Made by a program: the position numbers and the translations under genes. This document shows positions 1 to 5,668 of a stretch of 5,668 nt of DNA, piece by piece; the stretch's first letter is position 1, and every line of letters starts with the position of its first letter. This DNA is from an uncultured Oscillospiraceae bacterium (GTDB lineage Bacteria; Bacillota; Clostridia; Oscillospirales; Oscillospiraceae): positions 1-5,668 of the forward strand of contig CAKTTR010000099.1 of the NCBI GenBank assembly GCA_934615645.1, in the 5' to 3' direction. Under the pieces are notes generated by a model, which was given only the letters and a program-made list of their open reading frames with translations, had not been told where the DNA came from and ran no database searches.

Positions 1-351
1 CCTCTAGGAGGATCCCCCTTCCGGGGCTGCCGAGCTGGTCTGTGCAATATCGGCATCGACAGTGTTGGCAATGTCCGTGGCTGCGAATCCCTATACGATG
101 ACAGTTTTATCGAAGGAAACCTCCGAGAACGCTCTTTGGCTGAAATTTGGAACGATCCTGATTCTTTTTCCTACAACCGGCACTTTACGCAGAAGCTACT
201 AACAGGGCACTGTGCCACTTGTGAATTTGGCGCCCGCTGTGCTGGCGGCTGCCGCTCCTTCAATTTTTTCTCTAATGGAACGCTCTATGAATCACCACGG
301 TGTGCGCGGAAAACGCTGCCGGGGCATACGGATCAATCTGATTGTATTTAG
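1..351 (+). CDS. Radical SAM/SPASM domain protein, C-terminal part (5'-truncated)
   Basis: The reading frame is open from the first base and ends at a TAG, giving 116 C-terminal residues; the start lies outside the window. Seen: a complete seven-cysteine SPASM pattern, CX12GX4C at residues 10-28, then CX2CX5CX3C at 71-84 (with the typical CxGGC-type ending), then a last Cys at 101. The stretch LAEIWND at 46-52 is the usual SPASM 'L.EIW' segment, and GCRAG at 9-13 resembles the start of SPASM regions in peptide-maturase families. Known of the family: SPASM domains bind one or two auxiliary [4Fe-4S] clusters and sit behind a radical SAM barrel carrying CxxxCxxC; many modify ribosomal peptides or proteins, for example by forming thioether or C-C bonds. 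The barrel and any substrate peptide are not visible, so the substrate cannot be named. GC is about 52% by my count, clearly below the genes to its right, which hints at a different history. The gene ends 16 bases before a terminator and converges on the VanW gene. Confidence 0.9.
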   Translation, partial: PLGGSPFRGCRAGLCNIGIDSVGNVRGCESLYDDSFIEGNLRERSLAEIWNDPDSFSYNRHFTQKLLTGHCATCEFGARCAGGCRSFNFFSNGTLYESPRCARKTLPGHTDQSDCI

Positions 352-367
352 TTTTATCCACACACGC

Positions 368-403
368 AAAAACGCTGCCGCATTGGAGTGCAGCAGCGTT
401 TTT
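368..403. terminator. Bidirectional intrinsic terminator between convergent genes
   Basis: An 11-bp perfect inverted repeat (AAAAACGCTGC at 368-378 against GCAGCGTTTTT at 393-403) is followed inward by one C/A mismatch and three more pairs (380-382 with 389-391), closing a 6-base loop at 383-388. The stem ends in a T-run on the + strand and, because of the A-run on the other arm, also in a T-run on the - strand. It begins 16 bases after the radical SAM stop codon and 17 bases after the VanW stop codon, so it can serve both convergent genes. Confidence 0.92.
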
Positions 404-420
404 CGCGTTTGTTCATTTCT

Positions 421-2478
421 CTATGCGCCAGCGTCGCCGCCCGTGGTCGTGCCGCCGGAATCGTCGCCGGGCGTTGTACCGCCGCCGGAGTCTCCGCCGG
501 GGGTCGTGCCGCCGCCGGAATCGCCGCCGCCCGAATCACCACCGGGGGTACTGGGCGTACTCGGCGTCTCCGGAGTGCTGGGCGTACTGGGGATACTCGG
601 CGTACTCGGCCGCTGGACGACAGCGATGATGCGGTCCGTCTTGATATACGTGCTGTACGCCTCGACGTCGCAGGAGATCTCCTTGCCGTCCGCGCCGATT
701 TTATGCTTGTAAGAGACAACCCGGTAGCCCGTGTGCGGCGCCTGGATCACCTCGCCGTTGGCGTAGCTGCCGTCGGTGATGACCCGCTCGATCGTCGACG
801 GGCTGCTGGTCGAGAGGATCTCATAGGTCATCTCGATGGTGTAATCCTTTGTCTCTGTCCCGCAGAGCTTGATGTGCACATACCCGCCGGAGACGCTGGC
901 GTCCACCCGGATGGGGTATTCTGTGTTATTTCGGAATTTGAAATCCTGGTAGCCCCAGTAGACCGTCGCATCCATCCCCATGGGGACATACGTCACCGTA
1001 AACTGGTGGCACGCCCGCTCGACGATCTCCAGGTCCGCCTTCAGCGCGCACATATAGATCGTCGACGCCACTTGGCAGACACCGCCGCCGACTTCATCCG
1101 TCGTCGTGCCGCTGGTATAAATCGCCGCAGGCTGATAGCCCTTTTCGCTGGTCCGCTCGCCGACCACATCGTTAAACGAGAAGACATCGCCGGGATTCAA
1201 AATCGTCCCGTCAATGGCCGCGCAGGCCAGCTCCAGGTTCTTCGTCCGGGCCGGGATTGCCGTATGCGGGCTATCGTAGGAGCCCAGGTCGTCCGAGAAC
1301 AGGGACTCCTTCAGCTTCTCCTCCGTCATCTCCGGGGGCATATCCTTCAACTCGATCAGCAAAATGGTACCTTCCTCGGCCTCAGCTACCTGCTGCGTCA
1401 CCTCGTCCAGGTCAAAGCCATAGCCCAGGACCTCCGGGACGATGCTGTAGGTCTCGGTATCATAATAGGCGTCCTCCGCCGGGGTGCAGTATTGGTCAAA
1501 CAATGCCTGCACATCGACCTGCTCCGGCAGTGTCTCGTCATAGTCGATGGTGACGTCGTTAAAATCATTGACGCCATAGGCCTCTAAGATCTGCCGGTAG
1601 GCTGCGTCAACATCCAGGCGGCGATCCGCCGTGCCCAGGGTGATCGTCATCAGCTGCGGCGCTTTGCCGGTCCCGGCGGCTGTGCTGGTGTCCGCCGAAT
1701 CCTCCGGCGTATCCTCTGCCGCATCCGGCAAGGAATCCGACGTCTGCGCCTCGTCACCGGCGGGCGTCTCTTCCATGGGCTTCACTTCTACCGTGGGCTG
1801 GGAGAGCTTGCTCTCCGCCGCCTCTGCACGCTTCTGCAGCAGCGCCTTGATGGCGTCCTCATCCAGCGAGAGATATTTTTCCACATCCACCGCCGTCTTT
1901 TTCGCCGGCGCCTTCGTCACGCCGGGGATGGAGACGCCCAGGACCCGGCCATAGCGGTATGCCGCGCCCACCGCGCCCTTGACATCCAGCTGCAGCTTGC
2001 TCTGCTGCGGCGTGATGCGCTCGTCGCCGTCGGAAAAATGCAGCGTCATCGTATTCTGCTCATACGCCGCCGCGACGGCATCTACCGCTGTGATGGCCTC
2101 CGCCTTGCGCATCCCGCCGACATCGACGCCTGCGACGACGACATTTTCCAAAATTCGGCCCGAGTCCAGCAGCGCCAGCGCGCCATATGCCAGCGCCAGC
2201 ACCGCGACGACGATCCCCGCGATGATGGCGATCCGCTTGCCCCGCTTCTTGGGCTGTGACGGCAGATCCGCCGGGTCCTGCGCCCCATCCTCCGGCGGCA
2301 GCGCCGCATCGGACTGCAGATCAGGCTCCGGCCTGATTTCCTCCGCCTGCGCCGGTTCTGCCGGGTGGCTTCTGCCCAGCTCTTCATCTAGGATCGCATT
2401 GACCAGCTGATCCTGCACATCGTGCGACGGCAGGCTGCCGGTGGGTGCGTTCCGCTCCACGCCATACTGGCGATACAT
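421..2478 (-). CDS. Membrane-anchored peptidoglycan-binding (YoaR-like) / VanW domain protein
   Basis: 685 residues from the ATG at 2478. Order: a hydrophilic, Pro/Glu-rich cytoplasmic N-terminus (1-82) ending in basic KKRGKR; one membrane segment at about 83-104; an extracellular part opening with a 'VVVAGVDVGGM' segment typical of YoaR-like putative peptidoglycan-binding domains (about 113-225); an acidic low-complexity linker (about 233-272); a second such region (about 276-395); a VanW domain (about 405-540) with PGDVFSFNDVVGERT, GGGVCQVASTIY, VPMGMDATV and DFKFRNNT blocks; a beta-rich segment (about 548-620) that may be G5-like; and a Pro/Ser/Thr then Gly/Asp/Ser/Thr tail (622-685). No catalytic cell-wall domain such as YkuD is visible. 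VanW is named from vancomycin-resistance clusters, but its biochemical role is unsettled and this copy is not in a van cluster, so no resistance role should be assumed; a cell-envelope role is inferred. It lies downstream of mfd on the same strand, with its own likely promoter. The ATG is poorly supported: the same frame stays open upstream and may start at an ATT at 2583 (720 residues). Confidence 0.93.
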   Translation of the reverse strand: MYRQYGVERNAPTGSLPSHDVQDQLVNAILDEELGRSHPAEPAQAEEIRPEPDLQSDAALPPEDGAQDPADLPSQPKKRGKRIAIIAGIVVAVLALAYGALALLDSGRILENVVVAGVDVGGMRKAEAITAVDAVAAAYEQNTMTLHFSDGDERITPQQSKLQLDVKGAVGAAYRYGRVLGVSIPGVTKAPAKKTAVDVEKYLSLDEDAIKALLQKRAEAAESKLSQPTVEVKPMEETPAGDEAQTSDSLPDAAEDTPEDSADTSTAAGTGKAPQLMTITLGTADRRLDVDAAYRQILEAYGVNDFNDVTIDYDETLPEQVDVQALFDQYCTPAEDAYYDTETYSIVPEVLGYGFDLDEVTQQVAEAEEGTILLIELKDMPPEMTEEKLKESLFSDDLGSYDSPHTAIPARTKNLELACAAIDGTILNPGDVFSFNDVVGERTSEKGYQPAAIYTSGTTTDEVGGGVCQVASTIYMCALKADLEIVERACHQFTVTYVPMGMDATVYWGYQDFKFRNNTEYPIRVDASVSGGYVHIKLCGTETKDYTIEMTYEILSTSSPSTIERVITDGSYANGEVIQAPHTGYRVVSYKHKIGADGKEISCDVEAYSTYIKTDRIIAVVQRPSTPSIPSTPSTPETPSTPSTPGGDSGGGDSGGGTTPGGDSGGGTTPGDDSGGTTTGGDAGA
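424..609 (-). repeat. Low-complexity tandem repeats encoding the VanW protein tail
   Basis: The last 62 codons are two runs of imperfect tandem repeats. Bases 544-609 encode a series of S-T-P triplets with I and E substitutions. Bases 424-543 encode Gly/Asp/Ser-rich units related to GGDSGGGTTP, which appears nearly intact twice in a row (646-670 region) and then degenerates. Such tails are common as flexible extracellular linkers or wall-spanning spacers. The tail ends in GGDAGA with no LPxTG-type sorting signal and no hydrophobic end, so it does not look like a sortase anchor. Repeat number could vary by slippage between strains. Confidence 0.85.
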
Positions 2479-2590
2479 CTCTTTTTCTACCGCGCCGCGG
2501 TCATACCCGGCGTTTTTCTGTGCAGCCTTTTTCTCTGCGATGCTCTGCCCTGCCGGGGCGGCTGCATTTTTCTTCTTTTTAATTTTGAGT

Positions 2591-2598
2591 TCCCCCTC
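2591..2598 (-). promoter_or_regulatory. Shine-Dalgarno-like site upstream of a possible ATT start
   Basis: On the - strand, GAGGGGGA lies 7 bases before an ATT codon at 2583-2581 that is in frame with the VanW gene. It is the best purine-rich ribosome-binding candidate in the leader. In contrast the ATG at 2478 is directly preceded by GAAAAAGAG, with no clear GGAGG-like core at proper spacing. No ATG, GTG or TTG is in frame between this site and 2478. That it functions as a binding site is inference. Confidence 0.45.
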
Positions 2599-2659
2599 TG
2601 CCTCACGAAATCGACGCCCATCGGCGCGCTTCTACGGTATCTATCCTCGTTCGCTATTT

Positions 2660-2689
2660 ATTATAGTAGATGCTTTCCCAAAAATGCAA
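2660..2689 (-). promoter_or_regulatory. Sigma-A type promoter for the VanW gene
   Basis: In the AT-rich gap after mfd, the - strand carries a perfect -10 hexamer TATAAT (2665-2660) and a weak -35 candidate TTGCAT (2689-2684) separated by 18 bases. Transcription would start near 2653, giving a leader of roughly 70 bases to the candidate ATT start or about 175 bases to the ATG at 2478. The -35 match is only partial, so the call rests mainly on the -10 and its location in the only AT-rich, non-coding stretch before the gene. Confidence 0.65.
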
Positions 2690-2716
2690 TCCCAATCTAA
2701 AAATCTTAGGAAATTT

Positions 2717-5668
2717 TTAAGTTGTACCCGCATGGCGCTGCCGGTAGGCATCGACAAATTGCTCCGCCAGACGCAGCGGCTGCTCTGCCTTCGCCAGATG
2801 CAGTGCAAGGATCGGCTTCTCCGCCTTGGGCAGCATCCGCACGCGGCCCTTCCAGACCGGCTCCGCGCTGAGATCTGAGACGGCGGCAAAGTCAAATTCC
2901 GCCATGGTAAAGAGCAGCTCCGCGCCCTTTTGCGAGATATCCGCGACGCCCGCCGCCGCGGCTCTGGCCCGCAGCAGCGCCACCGCCAGCAGATTCATCA
3001 CGCCCTTGGGCGGGTCGCCGTAGCGGTCGACGATCTCGTCAAGCAGATCGTCGGCATCGGCCCGGCTGCGGACCGCCGCCATCCGGCGGTACAGGTCCAT
3101 CCGCTGCTCCCCGTCGGGGACATAGGTCTCGGCGATATTTGCCGTCACCGCCAGGTCCGCTGTGCAGACCGGCTCCTTCTTTTTCTCCTCGCCCTGCTCT
3201 TCCAGGACCGCGTCCTCCAGCAGCTGCAGGTACATATCGTAGCCCACCGTCATCATATGGCCGGATTGCTCCGCGCCCAGGAGATTGCCCGCGCCGCGGA
3301 TCTCCAGATCCCGCATGGCGATTTTAAAGCCGGAGCCGAAGGCGGCAAAATCCCGGATGGCCGTCAGGCGCTTTTCCGCCACCTCCGAGAGGGTCTTGCC
3401 CCGGCGGAAGGTCAGATACGCAAAGGCGTGGCGGCTGCTGCGGCCCACGCGGCCCCGCAGCTGATGCAGCTGGGCCAGGCCAAAATGATCGGCGTCCTCG
3501 ATGATCAAGGTGTTGACATTGGGGATATCAATGCCCGTCTCGATGATCGTCGTGCAGACCAGGATCTGCACATCGCCATCAGCCATACGCTGCATCACGT
3601 CGGAGAGCTGCTCCTGGGTCATTTTCCCGTGCCCCACAGCGACCTCCGCCTCCGGGATGCGGCGCTTGATGCCCGCCGCCGTCTGCTCGATGCTCTCGAC
3701 CCGGTTGTGCAGATAATACACCTGCCCGCCCCGGGCCAGCTCCCGCCGGATCGCCTCGTCCAGCACCGGCTGGGCATACTCCATCACATAGGTCTGCACC
3801 GGGTACCGGTCCTGGGGCGGCTGCTCGATGGTCGACATATCCCGCAGGCCGGACAGGGCCATATTCAGCGTCCGGGGAATGGGCGTGGCAGACAGGGTCA
3901 GCACATCCACCCCGGTACTCATCTCCTTGAGCCGCTCCTTGTGGGTCACGCCGAAGCGCTGCTCCTCGTCCACGATAAGCAGGCCCAGGTTTTTAAACTC
4001 GATCTCCTTTTGCAGCAGTTTATGCGTTCCGACCACGAGGTCCACCGCGCCGCTGCGCAGCCCAGCGATCGTCTGCCGCTGCTGCGCCGCTGTGCTGAAC
4101 CGGCTGAACAGGTCGATATTGACCGGGAACCCGGCAAACCGCTGCTTTGCCGTCAGATAATGCTGCCGGGCCAGGACCGTCGTCGGGACCAGAATGGCCA
4201 CCTGCTTGCTGTCCAAAATTGCCTTCATTGCCGCCCGCAGCGCGACCTCCGTCTTGCCAAAGCCGACGTCGCCGCACAAGAGCCGGTCCATCGGCGTGGG
4301 CTGCTGCATATCCTGCTTGATCTCGGCGATGCAGCGCAGCTGGTCATCCGTCTCCACATAGGCAAAGTTCTCCTCAAACTCCGCCTGCCAGGGCGTATCC
4401 GGCGAAAAGGCGTAGCCCGGGCGGCGCTTGCGCTCGGCGTAGAGCTTGATGAGCTTCGCCGCCATATCCTTGGCCGATTTTTTCGCCTTGGCCTTCGTCT
4501 TCTCCCAGGTATCCGTCCCCAGCTTGTTCAGCCGCACCGCGCTGTTTTCCCCGGCGCCGATGTATTTAGAGACCAGATCCAGCTGTGTCGCCGGGACATA
4601 GAGCACGTCCGTTCCCTGGTAAGAGATCTTGATATAATCCTTCACGACACCGTCCAGCTTCATCTGCTCCATGCCCTCGTAGCGGCCGATGCCGTGATAG
4701 GTATGGACGACGAGATCGCCCGGTGTCAGGTCTGTAAACGAGCGCAGCTTCTGCCGGTTGGACGCCTTGACAGGCGCCTTTGGCCGCCGGGCCGGTTTCT
4801 TCTGCAGCAGCTGCCCTTCTGAGAGCACCGCCAGGTGCAGCGCCGGGTATTCCATGCCTGCAGGCAGGGTGCCGTCTGTCAGATAGATCGTCCCGGCAGG
4901 GGGCAGCTGCGTCAGCGGGAAGGCCAGGATGGCCGGGATCTCCCGCTCCCGCAGCATCTCGTGCAGGATCTCGCCCCGGCGGCGATTGCCGCACAGGACC
5001 AGGCAGGCATAGCGCTCCTTGCGGTAAAACGCCAGGTCCGCCGCCGCGGTCTCCACGCTGCCGCCGTAGCAGGGCAGCTGCTTGGCATTGATCGTCAGCA
5101 GCTTCTGGGGCGCAAGCTGCTCCGGGTAGCTGGCCGCCAGGAAGGCATCCAGATAAACCGTCTGCCGCGGGGACAGGCTTTGGCACAGCGGCTCCCAGGG
5201 GCTGTAAAAATCGCAGAGCTCCCCGGCCAGCTGCCCCGTCTCCAGCAGGCCGTCCAGCAGCTGGCCCATCTGGTCCTGCTGCTGCCGGATGGCCCGGCGA
5301 ATATTTCCGTGATCGCAAAGCAGGATGAGCGCGTCCTCCGGCGCATAGTCCAGCGCTGTGGCAAACAGCGGATAGATCAGCGCCATATAACGGTCCGCCG
5401 CCGGGAGATCCTCGCCGTTTTCCAGGCGCTCTCTGTCCTGCCGCAGGGTCTGCAGCAGCGCTTCATTGGGGTGCCGGCGGCGCTGCTGCCGGGCGATCAG
5501 TGCCTCCAGGTCCGCGCACAGCCCCGCGATGCCGCCGGGGTGCAGCTGCGGCAGGCATTCGGCCACCGGCAGGATCGTCAGCGCCTCCAGATTCTCTGTC
5601 CGCCGCTGGGTCTGCGCGTCGAATTGGCCCATGGTATCCACTTCATCGCCAAAAAATTCGATCCGCAC
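2717..5668 (-). CDS. mfd: Transcription-repair coupling factor Mfd (N-terminus outside window)
   Basis: The visible 983 residues lack roughly the first 180 of a protein usually near 1150; the frame is open at the window edge and the first visible codon (GTG, Val) is internal. Mfd removes RNA polymerase stalled at DNA lesions and recruits UvrA for nucleotide excision repair. Seen in order: the end of the UvrB-like N-terminal module (RIEFFGDEVD at 2-11); an RNA-polymerase-interacting, CarD-like domain (about 311-371, with VVHTYHGIGRYEG and LYVPATQLDLV); the RecG-like translocase with Walker A GDVGFGKTE (467-474), motif Ia VPTTVLA (494-500), DEEQ box (567-570), SATPIPRTL (593-601), YYLHNRVESI (651-660), TTIIETGIDIPNVNT (706-720) and QLRGRVGRSSR (736-746); the TRG segment around RDLEIRGAGNLLGAEQSGH (786-804); and the C-terminal TRCF domain (about 835-975). 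All key helicase residues are intact, so it appears functional. It ends with TAA at 2717-2719, and the VanW gene follows on the same strand. Confidence 0.98.
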   Translation of the reverse strand: MRIEFFGDEVDTMGQFDAQTQRRTENLEALTILPVAECLPQLHPGGIAGLCADLEALIARQQRRRHPNEALLQTLRQDRERLENGEDLPAADRYMALIYPLFATALDYAPEDALILLCDHGNIRRAIRQQQDQMGQLLDGLLETGQLAGELCDFYSPWEPLCQSLSPRQTVYLDAFLAASYPEQLAPQKLLTINAKQLPCYGGSVETAAADLAFYRKERYACLVLCGNRRRGEILHEMLREREIPAILAFPLTQLPPAGTIYLTDGTLPAGMEYPALHLAVLSEGQLLQKKPARRPKAPVKASNRQKLRSFTDLTPGDLVVHTYHGIGRYEGMEQMKLDGVVKDYIKISYQGTDVLYVPATQLDLVSKYIGAGENSAVRLNKLGTDTWEKTKAKAKKSAKDMAAKLIKLYAERKRRPGYAFSPDTPWQAEFEENFAYVETDDQLRCIAEIKQDMQQPTPMDRLLCGDVGFGKTEVALRAAMKAILDSKQVAILVPTTVLARQHYLTAKQRFAGFPVNIDLFSRFSTAAQQRQTIAGLRSGAVDLVVGTHKLLQKEIEFKNLGLLIVDEEQRFGVTHKERLKEMSTGVDVLTLSATPIPRTLNMALSGLRDMSTIEQPPQDRYPVQTYVMEYAQPVLDEAIRRELARGGQVYYLHNRVESIEQTAAGIKRRIPEAEVAVGHGKMTQEQLSDVMQRMADGDVQILVCTTIIETGIDIPNVNTLIIEDADHFGLAQLHQLRGRVGRSSRHAFAYLTFRRGKTLSEVAEKRLTAIRDFAAFGSGFKIAMRDLEIRGAGNLLGAEQSGHMMTVGYDMYLQLLEDAVLEEQGEEKKKEPVCTADLAVTANIAETYVPDGEQRMDLYRRMAAVRSRADADDLLDEIVDRYGDPPKGVMNLLAVALLRARAAAAGVADISQKGAELLFTMAEFDFAAVSDLSAEPVWKGRVRMLPKAEKPILALHLAKAEQPLRLAEQFVDAYRQRHAGTT

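Noticed and set aside
1..40. Resemblance to a cloning-vector polylinker (CTCTAG...GGATCC...GAGCT order)
   Set aside because: The match is imperfect and the reading frame through it encodes the expected SPASM-region residues (PFRGCRAG), so it is native coding sequence and the likeness is chance.
388..1587. 399-codon open frame on the + strand
   Set aside because: It begins inside the terminator hairpin and is antisense to the VanW gene. The Arg/Ala-rich product matches no family I know, and there is no ribosome-binding site or promoter of its own that I can see.
421..2478. Vancomycin resistance gene (vanW)
   Set aside because: Only the domain is shared. There are no vanH, vanA/B, vanX, vanR or vanS genes here, and the YoaR/VanW architecture is common in ordinary Firmicutes chromosomes.
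2487..2567. 26-codon frame on the - strand (ATG at 2567, TAG at 2487) ending 8 bases before the VanW ATG; possible leader peptide
   Set aside because: Its codons include AGA and AGG, unlike the neighbouring genes, and it overlaps a more protein-like frame continuous with VanW. The Shine-Dalgarno-like site upstream is better spaced for the ATT at 2583. Coupled translation is not excluded.
2698..2718. AT-only hairpin (AAAAAT / ATTTTT) just after the mfd stop as an mfd terminator
   Set aside because: The stem has only about six A-T pairs and no GC core, too weak to call an intrinsic terminator.
2930..4822. 630-codon open frame on the + strand
   Set aside because: It lies wholly antisense to mfd, whose helicase motifs are intact. 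Its product is His/Leu/Arg/Gln-rich with no recognisable motif; long antisense frames are expected in GC-rich genes.

Overview
The window looks like a high-GC, Gram-positive Clostridia chromosome, most likely an Oscillospirales-type gut anaerobe. This is an inference from three things: strongly GC-rich coding, a YoaR/VanW-type cell-envelope protein, and a radical SAM/SPASM protein. No taxonomic marker gene is present, so the assignment is tentative.

Layout: (1) bases 1-351 on the + strand hold the last 116 codons of a radical SAM/SPASM-domain protein whose catalytic half lies upstream of the window; (2) bases 368-403 form a bidirectional intrinsic terminator between convergent genes; (3) bases 421-2478 on the - strand encode a membrane-anchored peptidoglycan-binding/VanW protein with a repetitive Pro/Ser/Thr/Gly tail, whose reading frame may begin further upstream at an AUU codon; (4) bases 2479-2716 hold its leader, a Shine-Dalgarno-like site and a sigma-A-type promoter with a perfect TATAAT; (5) bases 2717-5668 on the - strand encode most of Mfd, the transcription-repair coupling factor, with its N-terminus cut by the window edge.

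mfd and the VanW gene point the same way. No strong terminator separates them, but the VanW gene appears to have its own promoter, so read-through from mfd plus independent transcription is likely. The radical SAM gene is convergent with this pair, is noticeably less GC-rich, and probably belongs to a separate, possibly acquired, peptide-modification locus extending off the left edge. I see no tRNA or rRNA genes, CRISPR arrays or insertion sequences. No clearly new system is contained whole in this window; the best leads are the truncated SPASM maturase and the unusual start region of the VanW gene.
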